A program made the translations under genes and the position numbers. A DNA stretch of 64,000 nt from M3007 sp964481485 (GTDB taxonomy: Bacteria > Bacteroidota > Bacteroidia > Chitinophagales > Saprospiraceae), in assembly GCA_964481485.1 (NCBI GenBank), contig CAYZVM010000001.1:12322-76321 (forward strand). The letters are read 5' to 3'. Positions 60,820 through 64,000 of the stretch are shown in pieces (position 1 is the first letter of the stretch; every line of letters begins with the position of its first letter). The notes under the pieces were generated by a model. That model was given only the letters and a program-made list of their open reading frames with translations, had not been told where the DNA came from and ran no database searches.

Positions 60820-61482
60820 ATGAAACAAGTTTTCTTCCTCCTCGCGCTACTCGGCGCAGGATGCCATTCGGCACAAAATATCACTCAAAGAAAGGATACG
60901 ACCATGACCACAACTGTTGCAGCAAAAGACTCCAACCTCATCACAACTTCCGGCCAAATGGAAATCGCCACCCTCGGCGGTGGGTGCTTTTGGTGCGTGG
61001 AGGCGATTTTCCAAGATTTGAAAGGTGTGCAGAAAGTAGAAAGCGGCTACACCGGCGGCCATGTGGCTAACCCGACCTACCGCGAAATCTGCACGGGCAC
61101 GACCGGCCATGCCGAAGTCATTCAAGTTACGTTCGACCCGGCGGTCATTTCGTTCAAAGAAATCCTCGAAATATTTTTCACCTTCCACGACCCCACCACG
61201 CTCAATCGGCAGGGAGCCGACTCCGGCACACAATATCGCTCGGCTATTTTTTATCATTCGCCAACACAAAAAACGGTGGCGGAAGAAGTGAAAAAGTCTA
61301 TGCAGGAAATTTGGGACAACCCCATCGTGACCGAAATCAGCCCGCTCGACAAGTATTACAAAGCCGAGGATTACCACCAAAATTACTTCAAGGAGAACCC
61401 CAACCAAGCCTATTGCTCTATCGTGATTGCGCCGAAGGTGAAAAAACTCAGGCAGCAATACCAGGAGAAGTTGAAGCAGTGA
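60820..61482 (+). CDS. msrA: Peptide methionine sulfoxide reductase A, lipoprotein form
   Basis: 220 residues from ATG 60820, which gives a lipoprotein signal (LLGAGC, Cys15); the longer frame lacks one. The catalytic motif GGGCFWCVEAIF places the nucleophile at Cys56. ESGYTGGHVANPTYREICTGTTGHAEV and QAYCSIV (candidate resolving Cys) are intact. It repairs oxidised methionine in the periplasm. Confidence 0.95.
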   Translation: MKQVFFLLALLGAGCHSAQNITQRKDTTMTTTVAAKDSNLITTSGQMEIATLGGGCFWCVEAIFQDLKGVQKVESGYTGGHVANPTYREICTGTTGHAEVIQVTFDPAVISFKEILEIFFTFHDPTTLNRQGADSGTQYRSAIFYHSPTQKTVAEEVKKSMQEIWDNPIVTEISPLDKYYKAEDYHQNYFKENPNQAYCSIVIAPKVKKLRQQYQEKLKQ

Positions 61483-61492
61483 CCTTGTATCT

Positions 61493-61571
61493 GGTCATTT
61501 GTTGAGATGTTGATTCGGTTATTTGTAATGACCGCTTCTAAATAACCAAATCAACATCTCAACAAATAACC
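61493..61571. repeat. Long hairpin between msrA and nfu (TTGTTGA word)
   Basis: Arms 61497-61524 and 61540-61567 pair over 27 of 28 positions, extended by three further pairs. The TCAACAAAT word matches the direct repeat at 29127-29189. Confidence 0.92.
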
Positions 61572-61582
61572 GATTGTAGGGT

Positions 61583-61590
61583 TATCTTTG
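61583..61590 (+). promoter_or_regulatory. Candidate -7 box TATCTTTG for nfu
   Basis: Full TAnnTTTG match. Transcription would start near 61596, which lies after the first in-frame ATG (61592) and before ATG 61607, so the latter is the better start. Confidence 0.6.
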
Positions 61591-61606
61591 CATGAAATTT
61601 TCAATA

Positions 61607-61849
61607 ATGACCGAAAAACAGCAATTGCTCGAAAGAATAGAAGATGCGCTCAGCACCGTGCGCCCGCACTTGCGCGTGGACGGCGGCGACGTGGAAGTGG
61701 TGGAGCTCACCGATGATATGCACGTGAAAATTCGTTGGAAAGGAATGTGCGAAACCTGTTCCATGTCAGCGATGACCTTGCGCGCTGGTATTCAGGAGGC
61801 CATTCGGGGGAAAATCCCCGAAATCATTGGAGTAGAGGCGGTGAACTAA
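61607..61849 (+). CDS. Nfu-type Fe-S cluster scaffold protein
   Basis: 80 residues from ATG 61607. A NifU C-terminal domain: VRPHLRVDGGDVEVV then GMCETCSMS with Cys48 and Cys51, the cluster-bridging pair. It carries and delivers 4Fe-4S clusters. An ATG 15 bp upstream would add MKFSI but lies before the predicted transcription start. Confidence 0.93.
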   Translation: MTEKQQLLERIEDALSTVRPHLRVDGGDVEVVELTDDMHVKIRWKGMCETCSMSAMTLRAGIQEAIRGKIPEIIGVEAVN

Positions 61850-61892
61850 TTTTTTCTCCCAACCTCTTTTTCCCTGTTGCAAACATTTGTCG

Positions 61893-61925
61893 AACCCGTC
61901 CTGTGGCTCAGCCGCAGGACGGGTT
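61893..61925. terminator. Bidirectional terminator between nfu and the HhH barrel gene
   Basis: A 15-bp stem (AACCCGTCCTGTGGC with its complement, one wobble) with a TCA loop, followed by a T-rich run. Confidence 0.9.
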
Positions 61926-61933
61926 TGCTTTTG

Positions 61934-63958
61934 TCACCAGCGCATCCGGGCCTGCAATTTCCAAATCCTTTCCCGCCCGGTGATGCCCGAGGTGGTCACG
62001 GCGCGTACTTGGTTGGTCTGTTCAAAACGGCCTTCGAGCCTCAGCCAATCGCTCACCCGCCATTGCAGATTCAAATAATAGCGGGTGCCGCGCCCAGAAA
62101 ACGCCGGTATAGAAATCGCCGAAAACAAGTCGCTTTCAAATGCAAAAACCCGCGTGTCGAAATTGTCCGTGTCATAAATGGCAAATCGCATCGTCCCCGA
62201 TACCGGAAATCCAAGCGGCTTTACCACCGCCTCTTGATAGGCAATGAACCCGGTCGTGCGGTCAAAACCATCCACCTGAAAAGTCGTCCATTCTATCCGG
62301 CTGCGCAATTCTGTCGCTTGGCTCACTCGGTAAGTTGCGTGCAGCCGCAGCCGGTCGCGGCGGTTTTCGAGTAGCCCGGGTATTGCTTCCACATCGCTGT
62401 CGCGCTCCTTTATTTCGCTCTGCCACAGCGCGTAAGCCGAAAAAGCACGACTTTTCGTCCACAGCACCCGCGCTAAAAACTCTCGCCCCTGCGACGGTGC
62501 GCTCACGCCGAATCGCAGCCAGGGATGCCGCCACACATCGGCGTACAAATTGATTTGCCAGCGGCGTATGTATCGAATATCGGCACCGAGGTACAGCCCC
62601 CGCTCGTTGGCCGCGCCCGCGGATTCAGCAAAAGGCGCGGCATACACCGATTGGTAGTCTTTGGGCAGCGAGCGGTGCAGCGCCGTGAGCGTGACGTGCC
62701 TATCGGGCGAAAGCAGCAACCCATTGATGGTCGCCACAGCGCCGTTGTCGCTGCGGGCGGTTTCGCCAAAAAAGAGCCAATTGCGTCGCCGCCAGTTGTA
62801 GTCGAGGCTATACCCGGTCAGGTCTTGGCCACGAAAAACGAACTGGCGATAAGTCGCCGTGGCCGGGCTGAAAGGTTTGTCGTAGTGGAGGTGCAGGGCA
62901 TTGAGCGAGACATGGCCGTACTTCCAGAGATAGGTGGCCGAAAGCGCGGCGGCCTGTTCGCGCAGCGATTTTTCATCCTCGATTTCAGCCGCAGAGCGGT
63001 GATAGCCAGAGGTTTGCAGTGAAGTGAAGGCGATTTCCGAGAATTCCAAATCCGCCGTATCTGCCATTGCCACATTCCCGTCGCGCCGCCGGTGAGAGTA
63101 GAGCGCGGTGACTTCCACATTTTTTCCAATACCAATCGTCGTCGCCGCGCCGCGATAAAAAAATGTTTCGCCAAAAGCCGAGTAGGCATTGATTTTCCGA
63201 CCGCCGCGCATCACCGAAGTGGTCTCGGCGGATTTGCCGGGCGAAAAGCCGGTTTGCAACAACAGCCCCTGCCCGAATCGAGCGGAGTAATCGCCCAATG
63301 CGACGATTTTCACCGTGTTGTTCAGGTTTTGGGCAAAAAGGTGTGCGCTGTAAAAATCGAAGCCGTGCCGGTTGCTGGCCCTGAATATTGCCTCGCCCGC
63401 GTCGTTCTCTGCCGTGAAGCCGAACCGCAGCCGGTTGTCGAACGAGTGGCGGTACCGAAACGCCATATTGTTGGGTTTGCCTTCCACTCGCCCCCGGTAA
63501 TTGGGCGGCACGGGGCGGCCCCATCGTATCAAAGCCTCGTTGTCGCCCTCATAAAAGCCGTTGACAATCTGTACGTTGCGTGAGTCCAATCCGGTGCTGA
63601 CTTTTGCAAATTTGAGTATCCGGCGGATGTCGGCCAAATCCCAGCCCGGCACGGCTTGCAGCTCATACTCGTTCAGCAGCGGGCCAAACTTGTCGCGGTA
63701 GGCGAGGAAATTCTCGACTTGGAGTTCGTTGAGCAGGCGCAGTTCGAGCAAATCGGTGCGGGAAGCGCGGTTGAGATTGAGCGGGCGCGAGCGGTAGTTT
63801 TCGAGATTTTCCAAAAACAGTTGGGCATCGGACTCGGTGGCCTGTTCGTTGTCGCGAAAGAAATTTTCGAGCAATTCGCCAGTGAAAGGATCTTCGGTTT
63901 GGGCTGCGAGGGCGAGTGGGCAGCACAAAATGAAGAGCAATGTTTTCAAAGTTGACAT
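61934..63958 (-). CDS. Helix-hairpin-helix outer-membrane beta-barrel protein
   Basis: 674 residues from ATG 63958 (seven residues shorter than the open frame), with a signal peptide ending ALAAQ. Residues about 58-115 hold two helix-hairpin-helix motifs (NLNRASRTDLLELRLL, YELQAVPGWDLADIRRIL), the ComEA-type DNA-binding fold. The rest is a long beta-barrel-like chain with alternating aromatic strands, ending KLQARMRW with a terminal aromatic residue. It may bind DNA near the outer membrane (uptake or surface DNA), but function is unproven. The window ends 42 bp upstream of its start. Confidence 0.82.
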   Translation of the reverse strand: MSTLKTLLFILCCPLALAAQTEDPFTGELLENFFRDNEQATESDAQLFLENLENYRSRPLNLNRASRTDLLELRLLNELQVENFLAYRDKFGPLLNEYELQAVPGWDLADIRRILKFAKVSTGLDSRNVQIVNGFYEGDNEALIRWGRPVPPNYRGRVEGKPNNMAFRYRHSFDNRLRFGFTAENDAGEAIFRASNRHGFDFYSAHLFAQNLNNTVKIVALGDYSARFGQGLLLQTGFSPGKSAETTSVMRGGRKINAYSAFGETFFYRGAATTIGIGKNVEVTALYSHRRRDGNVAMADTADLEFSEIAFTSLQTSGYHRSAAEIEDEKSLREQAAALSATYLWKYGHVSLNALHLHYDKPFSPATATYRQFVFRGQDLTGYSLDYNWRRRNWLFFGETARSDNGAVATINGLLLSPDRHVTLTALHRSLPKDYQSVYAAPFAESAGAANERGLYLGADIRYIRRWQINLYADVWRHPWLRFGVSAPSQGREFLARVLWTKSRAFSAYALWQSEIKERDSDVEAIPGLLENRRDRLRLHATYRVSQATELRSRIEWTTFQVDGFDRTTGFIAYQEAVVKPLGFPVSGTMRFAIYDTDNFDTRVFAFESDLFSAISIPAFSGRGTRYYLNLQWRVSDWLRLEGRFEQTNQVRAVTTSGITGRERIWKLQARMRW

Positions 63959-64000
63959 TTTTCGGAAAGTTGTGCCCAAGTTTTGTGTAAAAATAAAGTT

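Noticed and set aside
61592..61606. Earlier nfu start (MKFSI)
   Set aside because: Lies before the transcription start predicted from the TATCTTTG box and adds nothing conserved.

Overview
This 64 kb window looks like part of a draft genome of a Bacteroidota member, probably the Saprospiria/Chitinophagia side of the phylum (inference). The evidence is promoters of the Bacteroidota type (TTTG-N19-TAnnTTTG), a type IX secretion (T9SS) C-terminal sorting domain, SprB repeats, an UpxY/NusG-type antiterminator opening a polysaccharide locus, many lipobox proteins and many intergenic palindromes. I see no tRNA, rRNA, CRISPR array, integrase or transposase. A run of exactly 100 N at 49264-49363 is a scaffold join.

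Left part (1-21145): a truncated prohibitin-like gene; a glycosyltransferase plus thioredoxin-like lipoprotein; an enoyl-CoA hydratase (minus strand); a lipoprotein with Big_2 and DM13 domains next to a beta-barrel protein; a 1792-residue secreted metalloprotease with SprB repeats and a T9SS tail; an orphan LytTR response regulator; a succinate dehydrogenase/fumarate reductase set (membrane anchor, flavoprotein, iron-sulfur) behind a clear promoter and a terminator-like leader hairpin; then a leftward group of CBM9-like protein, MmcQ/YjbR protein, 6-phosphogluconate dehydrogenase, gluconokinase, FolD and a lipoprotein.

Middle (21566-59096): about 37.5 kb of exopolysaccharide/capsule genes, all on the plus strand. 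It opens with UpxY and contains a Gfo/Idh/MocA dehydrogenase, PHP-type tyrosine phosphatase, Wza-like exporter, Wzc-like BY-kinase, two flippases, a Wzy-like polymerase, four glycosyltransferases, an unusual soluble-looking sugar transferase, a DegT aminotransferase, two SDR epimerases/reductases and a DUF354 protein. Decoration genes are abundant: three NodB deacetylases and two divergent RHDxD relatives, an MBOAT acyltransferase with an SGNH partner, three GNAT/FemAB-like transferases, an ATP-grasp enzyme, one canonical and one degenerate asparagine synthase, and a sugar formyltransferase lacking the usual active-site Asn. The product is probably an N-acylated, amidated or amino-acid-decorated acidic polysaccharide assembled by a Wzx/Wzy route. 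No nucleotide-sugar 4,6-dehydratase or UDP-sugar 6-dehydrogenase is in view, so precursors come partly from elsewhere.

Right part (59196-63958): a parallel beta-helix lipoprotein (minus), MsrA and an Nfu-type Fe-S scaffold (plus), and a helix-hairpin-helix outer-membrane beta-barrel protein (minus). Two strong bidirectional terminators separate the convergent pairs.

The most unusual DNA signal is a family of degenerate 10-bp-period repeats (TCTAAACCAT on one arm, ATGGTTTAGA on the other). They form long imperfect hairpins at gene junctions, seven of them ending close upstream of a start codon. Other junctions show the same architecture built from different words.
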